Below, in pieces: positions 45,659 through 56,002 of a stretch of 64,000 nt of DNA. Below the pieces are notes generated by a model that saw nothing but the letters and a program-made list of their open reading frames with translations, was not told the origin of the DNA and ran no database searches. The position numbers and the translations under genes are program-made. Location: assembly GCF_028826155.1 (NCBI RefSeq), contig NZ_JAQGPN010000001.1, positions 3,291,501 through 3,355,500 of the forward strand, in the 5' to 3' direction. Origin of the DNA: Mesorhizobium shangrilense (GTDB lineage Bacteria; Pseudomonadota; Alphaproteobacteria; Rhizobiales; Rhizobiaceae). Numbering within the stretch: position 1 is the stretch's first letter; every line of letters starts with the position of its first letter.

Positions 45659-46411
45659 ATGGCCGAATCCCTTCCTTTGTCCGGTGCGGACATTGCCTCC
45701 CTAGCGCTGTTCCTGATCGTCTGGATTGTTCATTCGATGGCCGCCGACGGGCGGCTGTTTTCACGCGTCTCGCTGTCGAGGGCGATGAACCGCCAGCGCG
45801 AGGAATGGATGCGCATGATGGCGCGCCGCGAGTTGCGCATGATCGACACCAGCATCATGATCGGGCTCCAGCAGGGTACCGCGTTCTTCGCCTCGAGCTC
45901 CCTGATCGCGTTGGGCGGCTGTTTTGCACTGCTGGGCTCGCGTGACGTCGTCCACTCGGTGCTGGTGCAGCTTCCCTTCGTCACCGAGCCGCCGCCCGGC
46001 GTTTTCGAGCTGAAGGTCGTCGGCCTCGCCGTGTTGCTGGCCTATGCCTTCTTCAAGTTTGGCTGGTCGTACCGGCTGTTCAACTATTGCTCGATCCTGA
46101 TCGGCGCCGTGCCCCTGCCGCACGACGCGGCCTCTTCCGGCACGGCGACCGAGATCGCCGCCTGGCGCGCCGCCCGCATGAACGTTCTTGCCGGACGGCA
46201 CTTCAATGCCGGGCTGAGGGCGATCTTCTTCTCGATCGCTTATCTTGGCTGGTTCGTCGGCCCGCTGGCGCTGGCCGTCAGCACGCTGCTGCTGTTTGGC
46301 GTCCTGGTACGGCGCCAATTCTTCTCCGAAGCGCGGCACGCCGCCATCCGCGCGTCGACCGGTCAGGGTGGCCCGGGAAATGGGGTATCGATGCGGCCGG
46401 AGAACCAATAG
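45659..46411 (+). CDS. DUF599-family membrane protein
   Basis: 250 residues, about four membrane segments. DUF599 features include LALFLIVWIVHSMAADGR, then MARRELRMIDTSIMIGLQQG and FFKFGWSYRLFNYCSILIGA, with AGRHFNAGLRAIFFSIAYLG. Function unknown in the family. The 3' end overlaps the convergent YdcF gene by 49 bp. Confidence 0.9.
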   Translation: MAESLPLSGADIASLALFLIVWIVHSMAADGRLFSRVSLSRAMNRQREEWMRMMARRELRMIDTSIMIGLQQGTAFFASSSLIALGGCFALLGSRDVVHSVLVQLPFVTEPPPGVFELKVVGLAVLLAYAFFKFGWSYRLFNYCSILIGAVPLPHDAASSGTATEIAAWRAARMNVLAGRHFNAGLRAIFFSIAYLGWFVGPLALAVSTLLLFGVLVRRQFFSEARHAAIRASTGQGGPGNGVSMRPENQ

Positions 46412-47187
46412 GCAAGGAGCCCTATCCACTCGCGGATCGCGGTTCCCGTGTTGCGGATCGAATCGTTGGGGTTGTCGCGGAAGAAGCCAAGACCCTCTGC
46501 TCCGGAGGTGCGATAGTCCACCGGCCATGGCAGCACGTCGAACCCAGCTTTACGGAAAAGCGCCATGGACCGAGGCATGTGGAACGCCGACGTGACCAGC
46601 AGCCAGGTCTCGCCCGGTTTGGGATCGACCATTGCCTTGGTGTAGACCGCGTTCTCGTAGGTGTCGCGAGACTGGTTTTCGAGGGTCAGTCGTTCGCGCG
46701 GAAAGCCGAGGGCTGTGAACAGGCGCACCGCGGTATCCGCATCGCCTTCCCCCTCCAGGATGAGGGTGCCCACCCCACCGGTCACGACAACCCTCGCATC
46801 GGGGAACCGCCGGCCGAGCACCGCCGCCTCGAGGAAGCGGTCGCCGCCCGCATTGAGCTCGTAGCCGCCGCGCACGCGGTTGATCTGTCCTTCCAGCCCG
46901 CCGCCAAGGACGACGATGCCGGTCACGCTTTCTGGGAGATGGGGCCGCTGGAAGCGTTCCTCAAGCGGATTGAGCAGCAAGGCGCCCAGCGACGTCCAGG
47001 CCGACAGCACCAATCCCAACGCCGCAGCGGACATCACGGCCGTCGCTGTCGTCTTCCATCCGATCAACAGGAAAAAGACACCGAGCAGAAGCAGGATCGC
47101 CGTCAGATTGATCGGCTGCGCGACGAACCAGAAGACCTTGGCGGCGACGAAGAACAAAGGGTCAGCTGCCGATGGGCCTACCACCAC
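46363..47187 (-). CDS. YdcF/ElyC-family (DUF218) membrane protein
   Basis: 274 residues: two N-terminal membrane segments ([20 protein letters not shown], then [20 protein letters not shown]), then the DUF218 domain with [31 protein letters not shown] and [20 protein letters not shown]. ElyC in Escherichia coli supports peptidoglycan and enterobacterial common antigen metabolism; the activity here is unproven. The GTG start at 47187 overlaps the gatA stop codon, so it is probably coupled to gatA. A GTG one codon later is equally possible. Confidence 0.88.
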   Translation of the reverse strand: MVVGPSAADPLFFVAAKVFWFVAQPINLTAILLLLGVFFLLIGWKTTATAVMSAAALGLVLSAWTSLGALLLNPLEERFQRPHLPESVTGIVVLGGGLEGQINRVRGGYELNAGGDRFLEAAVLGRRFPDARVVVTGGVGTLILEGEGDADTAVRLFTALGFPRERLTLENQSRDTYENAVYTKAMVDPKPGETWLLVTSAFHMPRSMALFRKAGFDVLPWPVDYRTSGAEGLGFFRDNPNDSIRNTGTAIREWIGLLAYWFSGRIDTPFPGPP

Positions 47188-48659
47188 CTCTCGGGCTCGA
47201 AACGGCCCGCGGCCTTCTCGATCACCGCACCGGTGCGGAACAGCGTCTCCTCGTCGAAAGGCTTGCCGATGAGTTGCAGCCCAAGTGGGAGCCCGTGACC
47301 GTCAAGCCCGGCAGGCACGGCAATGCCCGGCAGGCCGGCCATGTTCACGGTAACGGTGAAGATGTCGTTGAGGTACATCTTTACCGGGTCCGCGGCCATA
47401 TCCTGGTCGGCAAGGCCGAAGGCGGCGGATGGCGTTGCCGGCGTCAGGATGACGTCGACGCCCGCCGCGAAGACGTCCTCGAAATCCTTCTTGATGAGCG
47501 TACGCACCTTCTGCGCCTGCAGATAGTAGGCGTCGTAGTAGCCGGCCGACAGCACATAGGTGCCGATCATGATGCGACGCTTGACCTCGCGGCCGAAGCC
47601 TGCGGCGCGGGTCTTCTCGTACATGTCTATGATGTCCTTGCCCGGCACCCGAAGGCCGTAGCGGACGCCGTCGTAGCGGGCGAGGTTCGAAGACGCCTCG
47701 GCAGGCGCCACGATGTAGTAGGCCGGCAGCGCATATTTCGTGTGCGGCAACGAGATGTCGACGATCTCCGCGCCGGCATCCTTCAACCATGCGATGCCCT
47801 TCTGCCACAGGGCTTCGATCTCCTGCGGCATACCGTCGACGCGGTATTCCTTCGGGATGCCGACCTTCATGCCACGGATGGACTGGCCGATAGCCGCCTC
47901 ATAGTCAGGGACCGGACGGTCTACCGAGGTGGTGTCCTTGGCATCGACCGAGGCCATCGACTTCAACATGATCGCCGCGTCGCGCACGTCGCGCGTGATC
48001 GGCCCGGCCTGGTCGAGAGACGAGGCGAAGGCGACGATGCCCCAGCGCGAGCATCGCCCGTAGGTGGGCTTGATGCCGACCGTGCCGGTGAAGGCCGCAG
48101 GCTGGCGGATCGAGCCGCCGGTGTCCGTCGCCGTTGCTCCGGCGCAAAGCCACGAGGCGACGGCCGAGGCGGAGCCGCCGGAGGAGCCGCCGGGAACCAG
48201 ATCGCGATTGGAGCCCTTCGCACGCCACGGGTTCTTGACCGGCCCGTAGTAGGACGACTCGTTGGAGGAGCCCATCGCGAACTCGTCCATGTTCAGCTTG
48301 CCGAGCATGACCGCGCCGTCGGCCCAGAGATTGGACGAGACGGTCGATTCGTAGCGAGGCTTGAATCCGTCGAGCACGTGGCTGCACGCCTGGGTGTGCA
48401 CGCCTTCGGTGGCGAACAGATCCTTGATGCCGAGCGGAATGCCTTCAAGCGCGCCGCCCTCGCCGCTCGCGAGCTTCGCGTCCGAAGCCCGGGCCATGTC
48501 CCGCGCCTTCTCATGGGTCACGGCGACATAGGCGTTGATTGCCGGATTTGCCCGGTCGATGGCGTCGAGATACGCGTTGGTCAGCTCGCTCGACGTGAAT
48601 TCGCGAGCACGGAGCTTTTCGCGCGCCTCAGCAATCGTCAGTTTCGTCAAATCGCTCAT
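47178..48659 (-). CDS. gatA: Aspartyl/glutamyl-tRNA amidotransferase subunit A
   Basis: 493 residues. Amidase-signature enzyme with the Ser-cisSer-Lys triad in [10 protein letters not shown] (Lys), [20 protein letters not shown] (Ser) and [14 protein letters not shown] (Ser nucleophile). With GatB and GatC it converts Glu-tRNA-Gln to Gln-tRNA-Gln (and Asp to Asn). gatC lies just upstream, separated by a GNAT gene; gatB is not in this window. The N terminus [17 protein letters not shown] is typical. Confidence 0.97.
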   Translation of the reverse strand: MSDLTKLTIAEAREKLRAREFTSSELTNAYLDAIDRANPAINAYVAVTHEKARDMARASDAKLASGEGGALEGIPLGIKDLFATEGVHTQACSHVLDGFKPRYESTVSSNLWADGAVMLGKLNMDEFAMGSSNESSYYGPVKNPWRAKGSNRDLVPGGSSGGSASAVASWLCAGATATDTGGSIRQPAAFTGTVGIKPTYGRCSRWGIVAFASSLDQAGPITRDVRDAAIMLKSMASVDAKDTTSVDRPVPDYEAAIGQSIRGMKVGIPKEYRVDGMPQEIEALWQKGIAWLKDAGAEIVDISLPHTKYALPAYYIVAPAEASSNLARYDGVRYGLRVPGKDIIDMYEKTRAAGFGREVKRRIMIGTYVLSAGYYDAYYLQAQKVRTLIKKDFEDVFAAGVDVILTPATPSAAFGLADQDMAADPVKMYLNDIFTVTVNMAGLPGIAVPAGLDGHGLPLGLQLIGKPFDEETLFRTGAVIEKAAGRFEPERWW

Positions 48660-48674
48660 GGCAACAGATTCCGT

Positions 48675-49136
48675 TCAGCCTTCGAGGCTCTTTTCATAGA
48701 AGACGGACCACTTGGAGTCCGGGTAGTCGAGCACCGGCCCGCAGCGCCTGAATCCGGCACGTTCGTACACCGCCCATGCCGCCGGGTGGCGATCGCCCGT
48801 TTCCAGAACCAGCCGCTTGAGGCCTTCCTTGCGGGCCTGCGCCTCGATCCGTCCAACGATCTCGGCGCCGATCCTGCGACCCCGATGCGTCCGCCGCGTG
48901 TACATGCGCTTCACCTCGCCGACGCCGTTGTCGTGGCGCTTCAGCGCTCCGCACGCGATGGCCTGCGCGTCATCGCGCGCGATGAAGACGGAGGTATCGG
49001 CATCCGCCATCTGCTCGACGGTCATGTGATAGCAGAATTCTGCAGGCGTCAGTTCGAGCAGCGTGGCGTTGAGCTCGGCAATCAGCGCGCGCACGTCGTC
49101 CTGCAGCGGGCTCTCGACTGCGACCGCGAGGACCAT
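48675..49136 (-). CDS. GNAT-family acetyltransferase, between gatC and gatA
   Basis: 153 residues. The acetyl-CoA loop reads RRTHRGRRIGAEIVGRIEAQ (R/Q-x-x-G-x-G/A motif) followed by LVLETGDRHPAAWAVYERAG and ending FRRCGPVLDYPDSKWSVFYE. This is the usual N-acetyltransferase motif set A and B. Substrate unknown. The start is 3 bp after the gatC stop and its stop is 15 bp before gatA, so it is part of the gat operon. Confidence 0.9.
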   Translation of the reverse strand: MVLAVAVESPLQDDVRALIAELNATLLELTPAEFCYHMTVEQMADADTSVFIARDDAQAIACGALKRHDNGVGEVKRMYTRRTHRGRRIGAEIVGRIEAQARKEGLKRLVLETGDRHPAAWAVYERAGFRRCGPVLDYPDSKWSVFYEKSLEG

Positions 49137-49139
49137 CGC

Positions 49140-49427
49140 CTACTCCACCACTTTGGGGACCAGGAAGAAGTTCTCGTCCGTAGCCGGTGCGTTCGCCACG
49201 ATGTCGGCGGCCTTGTTGCCGTCGGTGACCTGGTCCTCACGCTTCTTCATTTCCATTGGCGTCACCGAGGTCATGGGCTCGACGCCCTCCACATTGACCT
49301 CGTTCAATTGCTCGACGAAGCCAAGGATGGCGTTCAGTTCGCCGGTCATGCGCTCAGCGTCCTCATCGGTCACTGCAATTCGGGCAAGATGCGCAACGCG
49401 CTTCACTGTCTGGAGATCGACGGACAT
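49140..49427 (-). CDS. gatC: Aspartyl/glutamyl-tRNA amidotransferase subunit C
   Basis: 95 residues, the normal GatC length. It has [20 protein letters not shown], then [20 protein letters not shown] and [20 protein letters not shown]. GatC wraps GatA and GatB and stabilises the complex. The ATG at 49427 opens [16 protein letters not shown], the standard start; the upstream open frame is Pro/Arg-rich and non-homologous. Confidence 0.97.
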   Translation of the reverse strand: MSVDLQTVKRVAHLARIAVTDEDAERMTGELNAILGFVEQLNEVNVEGVEPMTSVTPMEMKKREDQVTDGNKAADIVANAPATDENFFLVPKVVE

Positions 49428-49570
49428 GGATGCTCGTGGTTCAGCTGAAGTCAGTACCGGCCTATAGCGGCGCGGCGGCGGCGGCGCAACACACCCACCC
49501 GGAGGAACCGGCCGGATTTCTCCCAAGCGAGGCGAGAGGCACGCCCAGCCGGTCCTGCACGGCGATGCGC

Positions 49571-50278
49571 CTAGATGGTGAACGCTTCGCCCGGCTTCGG
49601 CAGCTTCACCTCAACGCCGGATCCCTGCATCCCGGCGACGAACTTGTCGGCGTTCTGGTCGATGATCGGAAACGAGCCATAGTGGCAGGGGATGACCGTC
49701 TCGAACTTGAAGAAGCGCTTGCAGGCGAGCGCGGCCACAGCGCCGCCCATCGTGAAGCGATCCCCGATCGGCACGATACCGACAGCAGGCTCATGCAACT
49801 CGTTGATCAGCGCCATGTCGCCAAAAATGTCGGTGTCGCCCATGTGGTAGAGCGACTTGTCGTTCGGAAAGTGCAGCACGAGCCCAGCCGGATTGCCAAG
49901 ATAGGTGTTGGAGCCGTCGCCGGCATTGAAGGACGAGGAATGCAGGGCATTCACGAAGGTCGTGGTGAAGCCGCCGCAATCGACGGTGCCGCCGTGATTG
50001 CCGGGGTTGATCCTGTCGCCGCTGACGCCCTGGCCAACGAGGTACATGCAGATCTCGAAATTGGCCACCAGCATGGCGCCGGTCTTCTTCAGGATCGCCG
50101 CCGAGTCGCCGATATGATCATTGTGACCATGGGTGAGCAGGACGTGAGTCACGTTTTCGGCAGCCCCCTCCCAGCCGCCGCTCCACGAAGGATTTCCGGT
50201 CAGAAAGGGGTCAATCAGGATGGTCGCGTCTCCCGCTTCGACGCGAAACGCCGAATGCCCGTACCAGGTGAGTTTCAT
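49571..50278 (-). CDS. UPF0173 metal-dependent hydrolase (metallo-beta-lactamase fold)
   Basis: 235 residues. It begins [20 protein letters not shown] and carries the zinc motif H50-x-H52-x-D54-H55 ([10 protein letters not shown]), then [11 protein letters not shown] and [10 protein letters not shown] with further ligands. This is the UPF0173 group, YtkL-like. Substrate unknown. Divergent from ruvX with 71 bp between starts. Confidence 0.92.
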   Translation of the reverse strand: MKLTWYGHSAFRVEAGDATILIDPFLTGNPSWSGGWEGAAENVTHVLLTHGHNDHIGDSAAILKKTGAMLVANFEICMYLVGQGVSGDRINPGNHGGTVDCGGFTTTFVNALHSSSFNAGDGSNTYLGNPAGLVLHFPNDKSLYHMGDTDIFGDMALINELHEPAVGIVPIGDRFTMGGAVAALACKRFFKFETVIPCHYGSFPIIDQNADKFVAGMQGSGVEVKLPKPGEAFTI

Positions 50279-50349
50279 CGCGATCTCCTGTCTCGATTTC
50301 AAATCGCCGGGAGGATAGAACGCGGTAGCTTCAAGTCAAAGGAAAGCCG

Positions 50350-50817
50350 TTGCCCGTCATCGAAATCGACGCCGTTCCCGCTCACCTTGGCGAGCGCGGC
50401 GCTCTCGCGGCTCTCGACCTCGGCGAGAAGACGATCGGTGTCGCCGTGTCGGACCGCGGCCTGTCCTTCGCGCATCCCCGCCCGGTGATCATCCGCAAGA
50501 AGTTCACCGCCGACGCCGAGGCGCTCCTGGCTTTGCTGGCCAGGGAGGGCGTCACGGCAGTGATCATGGGATTGCCGGTCAACATGGACGGCTCCGAGGG
50601 CCCACGCGCACAAGCGTCCCGCGCCTTCGTGCGCAACATGGCGCGGCTGACCGAAATGCCCTTCGCCTTCTGGGACGAGCGCCTGTCGACGGTGGCCGCG
50701 GAGCGCGCGCTGCTTGAGATGGATGTGTCCCGCAAAAAGCGGGAGGGCCGGATCGATTCGGCCGCGGCCGCTTTCATTCTGCAAGGAGTGCTGGACCGGA
50801 TCCACGCTCTGCGTTGA
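50350..50817 (+). CDS. ruvX: RuvX/YqgF putative Holliday junction resolvase
   Basis: 155 residues. RNase-H-like fold: [15 protein letters not shown] near residue 22, [17 protein letters not shown], then [19 protein letters not shown] and [16 protein letters not shown], giving Asp, Glu and Asp catalytic positions. In Escherichia coli the protein is needed for 16S rRNA 5'-end processing; an older role as a resolvase is also proposed. The TTG at 50350 has AAAGGA upstream and gives the full N-terminal strand. Its 3' end overlaps the convergent DUF6105-like gene by 44 bp. Confidence 0.93.
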   Translation: MPVIEIDAVPAHLGERGALAALDLGEKTIGVAVSDRGLSFAHPRPVIIRKKFTADAEALLALLAREGVTAVIMGLPVNMDGSEGPRAQASRAFVRNMARLTEMPFAFWDERLSTVAAERALLEMDVSRKKREGRIDSAAAAFILQGVLDRIHALR

Positions 50818-51112
50818 GCGCCACTGACTCCGGTGCTTCCCTGCGCCGGCGCCACCAGGCCGCTATCTCGCGGCGGCGGCGGAATGCCCAAATCGCCCCG
50901 ATGATCCCCGTGTCGATGATGCAGGCTTTCAGGATCATGCCGGGAATGACCGCAGGATCGATGCCGAGAATCTGCCCGTACATCCGGAACGCGAAATCGT
51001 GGACCTGTCGGCTCAGCATCGCGTAGCCGAAGTTGATGTCGTTGAGGGAGAGAAAATACCAGCCCCAGAATATGACCAGCGGCAAAGCCCACAGCGTCAG
51101 GATATAGCGCAT
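50774..51112 (-). CDS. DUF6105-like small membrane protein
   Basis: 112 residues. Two hydrophobic stretches, [20 protein letters not shown] and [20 protein letters not shown], with the pattern [20 protein letters not shown] between them, which I recognise from a conserved Rhizobiales family (DUF6105, from memory). The C-terminal 30 residues are Arg-rich then variable and lie in the ruvX overlap. Function unknown. ATG 51112 is the only sensible start. Confidence 0.75.
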   Translation of the reverse strand: MRYILTLWALPLVIFWGWYFLSLNDINFGYAMLSRQVHDFAFRMYGQILGIDPAVIPGMILKACIIDTGIIGAIWAFRRRREIAAWWRRRREAPESVALNAERGSGPALLAE

Positions 51113-51347
51113 TATCGGCGTCCTCCGGACGCGGGTACGGCGGATGCGGACATCCGGCTGGAAGTGAGATCGGATATCGGAACGCGCCGCATGATTTGCC
51201 TAATCTGCTGAGACTAAAACTGACGCGGGCGGAGGCCGACGGCAACGTAAACCATTTGTTAAGGTTAACGCGCATCGCAAAAACGTGGAAAACCCGCGCT
51301 GCGAGGTGGGCTGCGCGGGAACCGTATGACTGCGAGCGCTTGTTGTC
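51113..51347. other. Intergenic region with TTAACC-rich element
   Basis: A 235-bp gap between the DUF6105-like start and the acyl-CoA dehydrogenase end. It holds no gene. At 51258-51269 the minus strand reads GTTAACCTTAAC, two TTAAC copies reminiscent of CtrA-type half-sites, about 150 bp upstream of the DUF6105-like gene. The rest shows nothing. Confidence 0.3.
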
Positions 51348-52973
51348 CTACGACGCCGGATAGAGCGTTTCGACGATCAGCCGCGCGTCGTGGCGCGCGT
51401 CCAGCATGCCGTAGGTTCCTCGCCATTGCCCGGCGAGCCGGGTCTCGAGGAAGGCGTCAGCGATTCGCCCTGCCCCCAATCGGCGCAGTTCGGCAGCAGC
51501 GGCAGCCAGCGCGAGCTGCTCCGTGAGGATGCGCGCCGAACCCTCGTCGCGGCCGGCGACCTGCATTGCCGCCCGCAGCACGCCAACGGTACCGCGGCCA
51601 TGCGCCCCGAGATCGCGCTCGATACCGCCCAGCACCTCGTCGAACAGCGCAGGGGCGCGTGACAGCACACGCAGGACGTCGAGCGCCATCACGTTGCCGG
51701 ACCCCTCCCAGATGGCGTTGACGGGCGCCTCGCGATAGTAGCGCGCGACAGGCCCTTCCTCGACATAGCCGTTGCCGCCCAGGCACTCCATCGCCTCATA
51801 GAGCAGCGCCGGGGCGATCTTGCAGACCCAATACTTGACGACCGGCGTCATCGCCCGGGCAAAGGCCGCCTCCCCGCGCGATTCCGCCGCCTCGTCGAAC
51901 GACCGTGCGAGGCGGAACGAAAGCGCGGTCGCGCCGGCGACGTCCAGGGCCATGTCGGCCAGGACCCGCTGCATGAGCGGCTGGTCGAAGAGCGCATTGC
52001 CGAAAACCTTGCGGTGGCGGGCATGGTGCACCGCCTCGCTCAGGCCTGCCCGCATGAGGCCGGCCGAGGCCACCGCGCAATCAAGCCGGGTCAGCGTCAC
52101 CATGTCCATGATCGTCTTGATGCCGGCGCCGGGCTCACCCACCATCTCCCCGATGGTGTTTTCGAGCTCGACCTCGGAAGAGGCGTTCGAGCGGTTGCCG
52201 AGCTTGTCCTTGAGCCGCTGAAAACGGAAGCCATTGCCCTTGCCGTCGCTGAGGAGCCGGGGCGCAAGGAAGCAGGACAGACCTTCCGGCGCCTGCGCGA
52301 GGATAAGGAATGCGTCGGACATTGGCGCCGACATGAACCATTTGTGGCCGGTCAGTCGGTAGAACCCGTTCCCCGCGCGCTCGGCGCGGGTGGTGGTGGC
52401 GCGCACATCCGTCCCGCCTTGCTTCTCGGTCATGCCCATGCCCAGCGTCAGCCCGGTCTTCTCGACGGGCGGCTTCTGCGACTGGTCATATTTGCGCGTG
52501 GTCACACGCGGAGCCCATTCGCGGAACAGCTTCGGGCTCGACATCAGCGCGGCGAGCGAAGCGGAGGTCATCGTGATGGGGCACAGGTGGCCGCATTCGA
52601 GTTCCGCCGTCAGGTAGAAGCGCGCTGCCCTTACCTGATGTCGACGTCCGATCTCGGCGTCGCCGTTCTCCCAGATCGAGGCGTGAAGGCCGTTGGCGAT
52701 CGAACGCCGCATCAGGGCGTGATAGGCCGGATGGAATTCCACCATGTCCAGCCGGTTGCCATGCCGATCGTGCGTCTTGAGCTTCGGCGTCTCGCTGTTG
52801 GCAAGGCGGGCGAGCTCCTGGGCTTCCCCGTTCGTCACGAATCGGCCCAGCTGGTCCAGGTCCCTGCGCACCGCTTCCGAAAAGCGCTCGCCTATCTGGG
52901 TCAGCAGCGGGTCGCCACGCCAGGCATTGGTTCCCGTCATAGGCGGGGACTGATTGGTAACCTCGTGGTTCAA
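51348..52973 (-). CDS. AidB-like acyl-CoA dehydrogenase
   Basis: 541 residues, longer than typical acyl-CoA dehydrogenases (about 390) and matching the AidB/isovaleryl branch. Features: LTLGMGMTEKQGGTDVRATT and FYRLTGHKWFMSAPMSDAFL (FAD and substrate region), DCAVASAGLMRAGLSEAVHH, MECLGGNGYVEEGPVARYYR and EAPVNAIWEGSGNVMALDVL. AidB in Escherichia coli is part of the adaptive response to alkylation; whether this orthologue acts there is unknown. The TTG at 52973 has AAAGG about 7 nt upstream and is my preferred start; a GTG at 53045 is the longer alternative. Divergent from pyrB. Confidence 0.9.
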   Translation of the reverse strand: MNHEVTNQSPPMTGTNAWRGDPLLTQIGERFSEAVRRDLDQLGRFVTNGEAQELARLANSETPKLKTHDRHGNRLDMVEFHPAYHALMRRSIANGLHASIWENGDAEIGRRHQVRAARFYLTAELECGHLCPITMTSASLAALMSSPKLFREWAPRVTTRKYDQSQKPPVEKTGLTLGMGMTEKQGGTDVRATTTRAERAGNGFYRLTGHKWFMSAPMSDAFLILAQAPEGLSCFLAPRLLSDGKGNGFRFQRLKDKLGNRSNASSEVELENTIGEMVGEPGAGIKTIMDMVTLTRLDCAVASAGLMRAGLSEAVHHARHRKVFGNALFDQPLMQRVLADMALDVAGATALSFRLARSFDEAAESRGEAAFARAMTPVVKYWVCKIAPALLYEAMECLGGNGYVEEGPVARYYREAPVNAIWEGSGNVMALDVLRVLSRAPALFDEVLGGIERDLGAHGRGTVGVLRAAMQVAGRDEGSARILTEQLALAAAAAELRRLGAGRIADAFLETRLAGQWRGTYGMLDARHDARLIVETLYPAS

Positions 52974-53136
52974 CTGAAACCTTTCGCTCCGCCCGCCGGC
53001 GGAGAATTCTCGGATGCCCGCGTCGCTTATAAACCATGGCTGCACGCCGTCGCGACGAAAATCCCGGTAAGAATCGCCACTATCCCCGGTCGCCGCTTGC
53101 AGCGGGCTGCCCCCCCGCCTATAGCACCGGCTTGAG

Positions 53137-54096
53137 ATGACCGAGCCAAGATCCCTGCCGCTCTACCCCCACCGCCACCTGCTTGGCATCCGCGACATGT
53201 CGCCCGTCGACATCGAGCTGCTGCTCGACCGCGCCGACGCCGCAGTGTCGATCTCTCGTCAGCAGGAAAAGAAGACGGCGACGCTGCGCGGACGCACGCA
53301 GATCAACCTCTTCTACGAGGCGTCGACGCGGACCCAATCGTCATTCGAACTCGCGGGAAAGCGCCTCGGCGCGGACGTCATGAACATGTCGGTCGGCAGC
53401 TCTTCGGTGAAGAAGGGCGAAACGCTGATCGACACGGCCATGACGCTCAACGCCATGCGACCGGATATCCTGATCATTCGCCACCAGTCGGCCGGGGCCG
53501 CCGCGCTGCTCGCGCAGAAGGTGGGATGCTCGGTCGTCAACGCGGGCGATGGCGCGCACGAGCACCCAACCCAGGCGCTGCTCGACGCGCTGACGATCCG
53601 GCGCGCAAAGGGTTCGATCTCCCGACTGACGATCGCCATATGCGGGGATATCCTCCACTCCCGCGTCGCTCGCTCGAACATCATTCTTCTCAATGCGTTG
53701 GGCGCGCGTGTTCGTGTGGTTGCGCCATCGACGCTGCTGCCCAGCGGCATCGCCGAGATGGGCGTGGAAGTTTCCCACAGCATGGCTGACGGCCTCAGGG
53801 GCGCCGACGTCGTGATGATGCTGAGGCTGCAGCGCGAGCGCATGAGCGGCGCATTCGTGCCGTCCACGCGCGAATACTTCCGCTATTTCGGCCTCGATGC
53901 GAAAAAGCTGAGGGTCGCCAAGGAGGACGCCCTGGTCATGCATCCGGGGCCCATGAACAGAGGCGTCGAGATTTCGTCGGAAATTGCCGACGGACCGCAA
54001 AGCGTGATCCAGGAACAGGTCGAGATGGGCGTAGCCGTGCGGATGGCCGTGATGGAGGCCCTGCTCGATCCGCGCCGCAACCGGGACGCTGTGTGA
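53137..54096 (+). CDS. pyrB: Aspartate carbamoyltransferase catalytic subunit
   Basis: 319 residues. The carbamoyl-phosphate loop is [20 protein letters not shown]; the aspartate side has [14 protein letters not shown], and [19 protein letters not shown] closes the fold. First committed step of pyrimidine synthesis. No pyrI lies nearby; instead the next gene is a dihydroorotase-like protein (TGATG overlap), as in the PyrB-PyrC' dodecamer type of pseudomonads. Confidence 0.97.
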   Translation: MTEPRSLPLYPHRHLLGIRDMSPVDIELLLDRADAAVSISRQQEKKTATLRGRTQINLFYEASTRTQSSFELAGKRLGADVMNMSVGSSSVKKGETLIDTAMTLNAMRPDILIIRHQSAGAAALLAQKVGCSVVNAGDGAHEHPTQALLDALTIRRAKGSISRLTIAICGDILHSRVARSNIILLNALGARVRVVAPSTLLPSGIAEMGVEVSHSMADGLRGADVVMMLRLQRERMSGAFVPSTREYFRYFGLDAKKLRVAKEDALVMHPGPMNRGVEISSEIADGPQSVIQEQVEMGVAVRMAVMEALLDPRRNRDAV

Positions 54097-55394
54097 TGTC
54101 CGTTACAGTCTTCACCCATGCGCGCGTTGTCGACCCCTCGCGCAACATCGACGAGATCGGCGCGGTCATCGTGGATGGCGCCACCATCGCGGCCGCCGGC
54201 GCGTCGGCGATCAACCAAGGCGCGCCTGCCGGTGCGAAGATAGTCAACCTTCACGGCAAGACCATCATCCCGGGCCTCGTCGACGGACGGGTGTTCGTCG
54301 GCGAGCCAGGGGCAGAGCATCGCGAAACGCTAGCCTCGGCGAGCGTCGCCGCCGCCGCGGGCGGCGTCACGTCGATGGTGATGATGCCCGACACCAACCC
54401 GGTCATCGACGACGTCGCCCTGGTGGAGTTCGTGCTCAGGACCGCTCGCGAGACGGCCTGCGTCAACGTGCATCCCGCCGCGGCCATCACCAAGAGGTTC
54501 GAAGGCCGCGAGATGAGCGAGTTCGGCCTCTTGCGCGAGGCCGGCGCCGTCACCTTCACCGAAGGGCGGCATACGATCGCCAACCCCCTGATCATGCGGC
54601 GCGCCCTCACCTACGCCCGCGATTTCGGCGCGGTCATCGCGCATGAGACGCAGGACGTGGATCTGGCCGCCTCGGGCGTGATGAACGAGGGGCTCTATGC
54701 CAGCTGGCTCGGGCTGTCAGGCATTCCGCGCGAGGCCGAGGCCATTCCGCTCGAGCGCGACCTTCTGCTCGCCCGGCTGACCCGGGGCGCCTATCATGCG
54801 GCCAAGATCTCCACCGACATGTCTGCACAGGCGGTCGCGCGGGCCAAGTCGGACGGTGCGAACGTCACCGCGGGCGTCTCGATCAACCACCTTTCCCTCA
54901 ATGACAACGACGTCGGCGAGTACCGCACTTTCTTCAAGCTCTCCCCGCCGCTGCGCGCCGAGGAGGACCGGCGGGCGATGGTCGAAGCGCTGAGGGACGG
55001 GGTCGTCGACATCATCGTCTCCTCGCACGATCCCCAGGACGTCGACACCAAGCGCCTGCCCTTTGCCGATGCGGCGGACGGCGCGATCGGCCTGGAGACG
55101 CTGCTGGCCGTTGCCCTGCGACTCCATCACAATGGCGAAGTTCCTCTGCTGCGGCTGATTGAGGCTCTCTCGACGGCGCCGGCTCGCATCTTTGGTCTGC
55201 CGGGCGGCACGCTCGCACCCGGCTCGACGGCCGACCTAGCGATCGTCGATCTGGATGCGCCGTGGATCGTGCGCGAAGCCGATATCCGCTCGCGCTCCAA
55301 GAACACCTGCTTCGAAGGCGCCCGCCTCCAGGGCAAGGTCTTGCAAACGCTGGTGGCGGGCCGCACAGTGTTCGAGGAAGGTGGAGGAGCTTGA
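54096..55394 (+). CDS. Dihydroorotase-like protein, probably non-catalytic (PyrC')
   Basis: 432 residues with the cyclic amidohydrolase fold of dihydroorotase. The first-strand metal motif is lost: [17 protein letters not shown] replaces the D-x-H-x-H of active enzymes, so both zinc His are absent. Other parts remain, for example [20 protein letters not shown] and [20 protein letters not shown]. In pseudomonads and rhizobia such PyrC' proteins hold the PyrB catalytic subunit in an active assembly. A real dihydroorotase must be encoded elsewhere. The ATG at 54096 overlaps the pyrB stop (TGATG); plsY overlaps the end in the same way. Confidence 0.9.
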   Translation: MSVTVFTHARVVDPSRNIDEIGAVIVDGATIAAAGASAINQGAPAGAKIVNLHGKTIIPGLVDGRVFVGEPGAEHRETLASASVAAAAGGVTSMVMMPDTNPVIDDVALVEFVLRTARETACVNVHPAAAITKRFEGREMSEFGLLREAGAVTFTEGRHTIANPLIMRRALTYARDFGAVIAHETQDVDLAASGVMNEGLYASWLGLSGIPREAEAIPLERDLLLARLTRGAYHAAKISTDMSAQAVARAKSDGANVTAGVSINHLSLNDNDVGEYRTFFKLSPPLRAEEDRRAMVEALRDGVVDIIVSSHDPQDVDTKRLPFADAADGAIGLETLLAVALRLHHNGEVPLLRLIEALSTAPARIFGLPGGTLAPGSTADLAIVDLDAPWIVREADIRSRSKNTCFEGARLQGKVLQTLVAGRTVFEEGGGA

Positions 55395-56002
55395 TGGAGG
55401 GGACGACTGCCGAAGCCGGCGCGCTTGCGCTCGTCCTGTTCCTGATCCTCGGCTATCTGGTCGGATCAATTCCGTTCGGCTTGCTTATCACCAGGGCTGC
55501 GGGCCTCGGGGATGTCCGTAGCATCGGATCCGGCAACATCGGCGCCACTAATGTGCTGCGAACGGGCCGGAAGGAGCTTGCGGCGCTGACCCTCCTGCTC
55601 GACGCGCTGAAAGGCGCGGTCGTGGTCTGGATCGCTGCGCAATGGGGAGGGTATGCCGCAATCGCCGCCGGGTTTGGCGCGTTCATCGGTCATCTGTTCC
55701 CCGTTTGGCTCTCGTTCAAGGGCGGCAAGGGGGTCGCGACCTATCTCGGCGTGTTGCTGGGGTTGGCTTGGCAAGGATTTGTCGCTTTCGCCGTGGTCTG
55801 GCTCGCCGTCGCGTTCCTCACGCGTTATTCGTCGCTGGCCGGTCTCATAGCGGCGATCACCACGCCCATCTTCCTGTTCTTGTTCGGCGCTGAACCCGTC
55901 GCCATCCCTCTTGCCGTGATGAGTGCGCTCATCGTCTGGAAGCACCGGGCGAACATCGAGCGGCTGCTTGCCGGCACCGAAGGCAAGATCGGGGCGAAAT
56001 AG
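55394..56002 (+). CDS. plsY: Glycerol-3-phosphate acyltransferase PlsY
   Basis: 202 residues, about five membrane segments. The acyl-phosphate-dependent signatures are [19 protein letters not shown], then [20 protein letters not shown] (SGNxGxxN motif) and [20 protein letters not shown] (GGKG motif). It makes lysophosphatidate from acyl-phosphate and glycerol 3-phosphate. The ATG lies in a TGATG overlap with the PyrC' gene. Confidence 0.97.
   Translation: MEGTTAEAGALALVLFLILGYLVGSIPFGLLITRAAGLGDVRSIGSGNIGATNVLRTGRKELAALTLLLDALKGAVVVWIAAQWGGYAAIAAGFGAFIGHLFPVWLSFKGGKGVATYLGVLLGLAWQGFVAFAVVWLAVAFLTRYSSLAGLIAAITTPIFLFLFGAEPVAIPLAVMSALIVWKHRANIERLLAGTEGKIGAK

Noticed and set aside
47172..49448. 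Rightward open frame of about 758 residues over gatA/gatC
   Set aside because: Antisense shadow of gatA, the GNAT gene and gatC.
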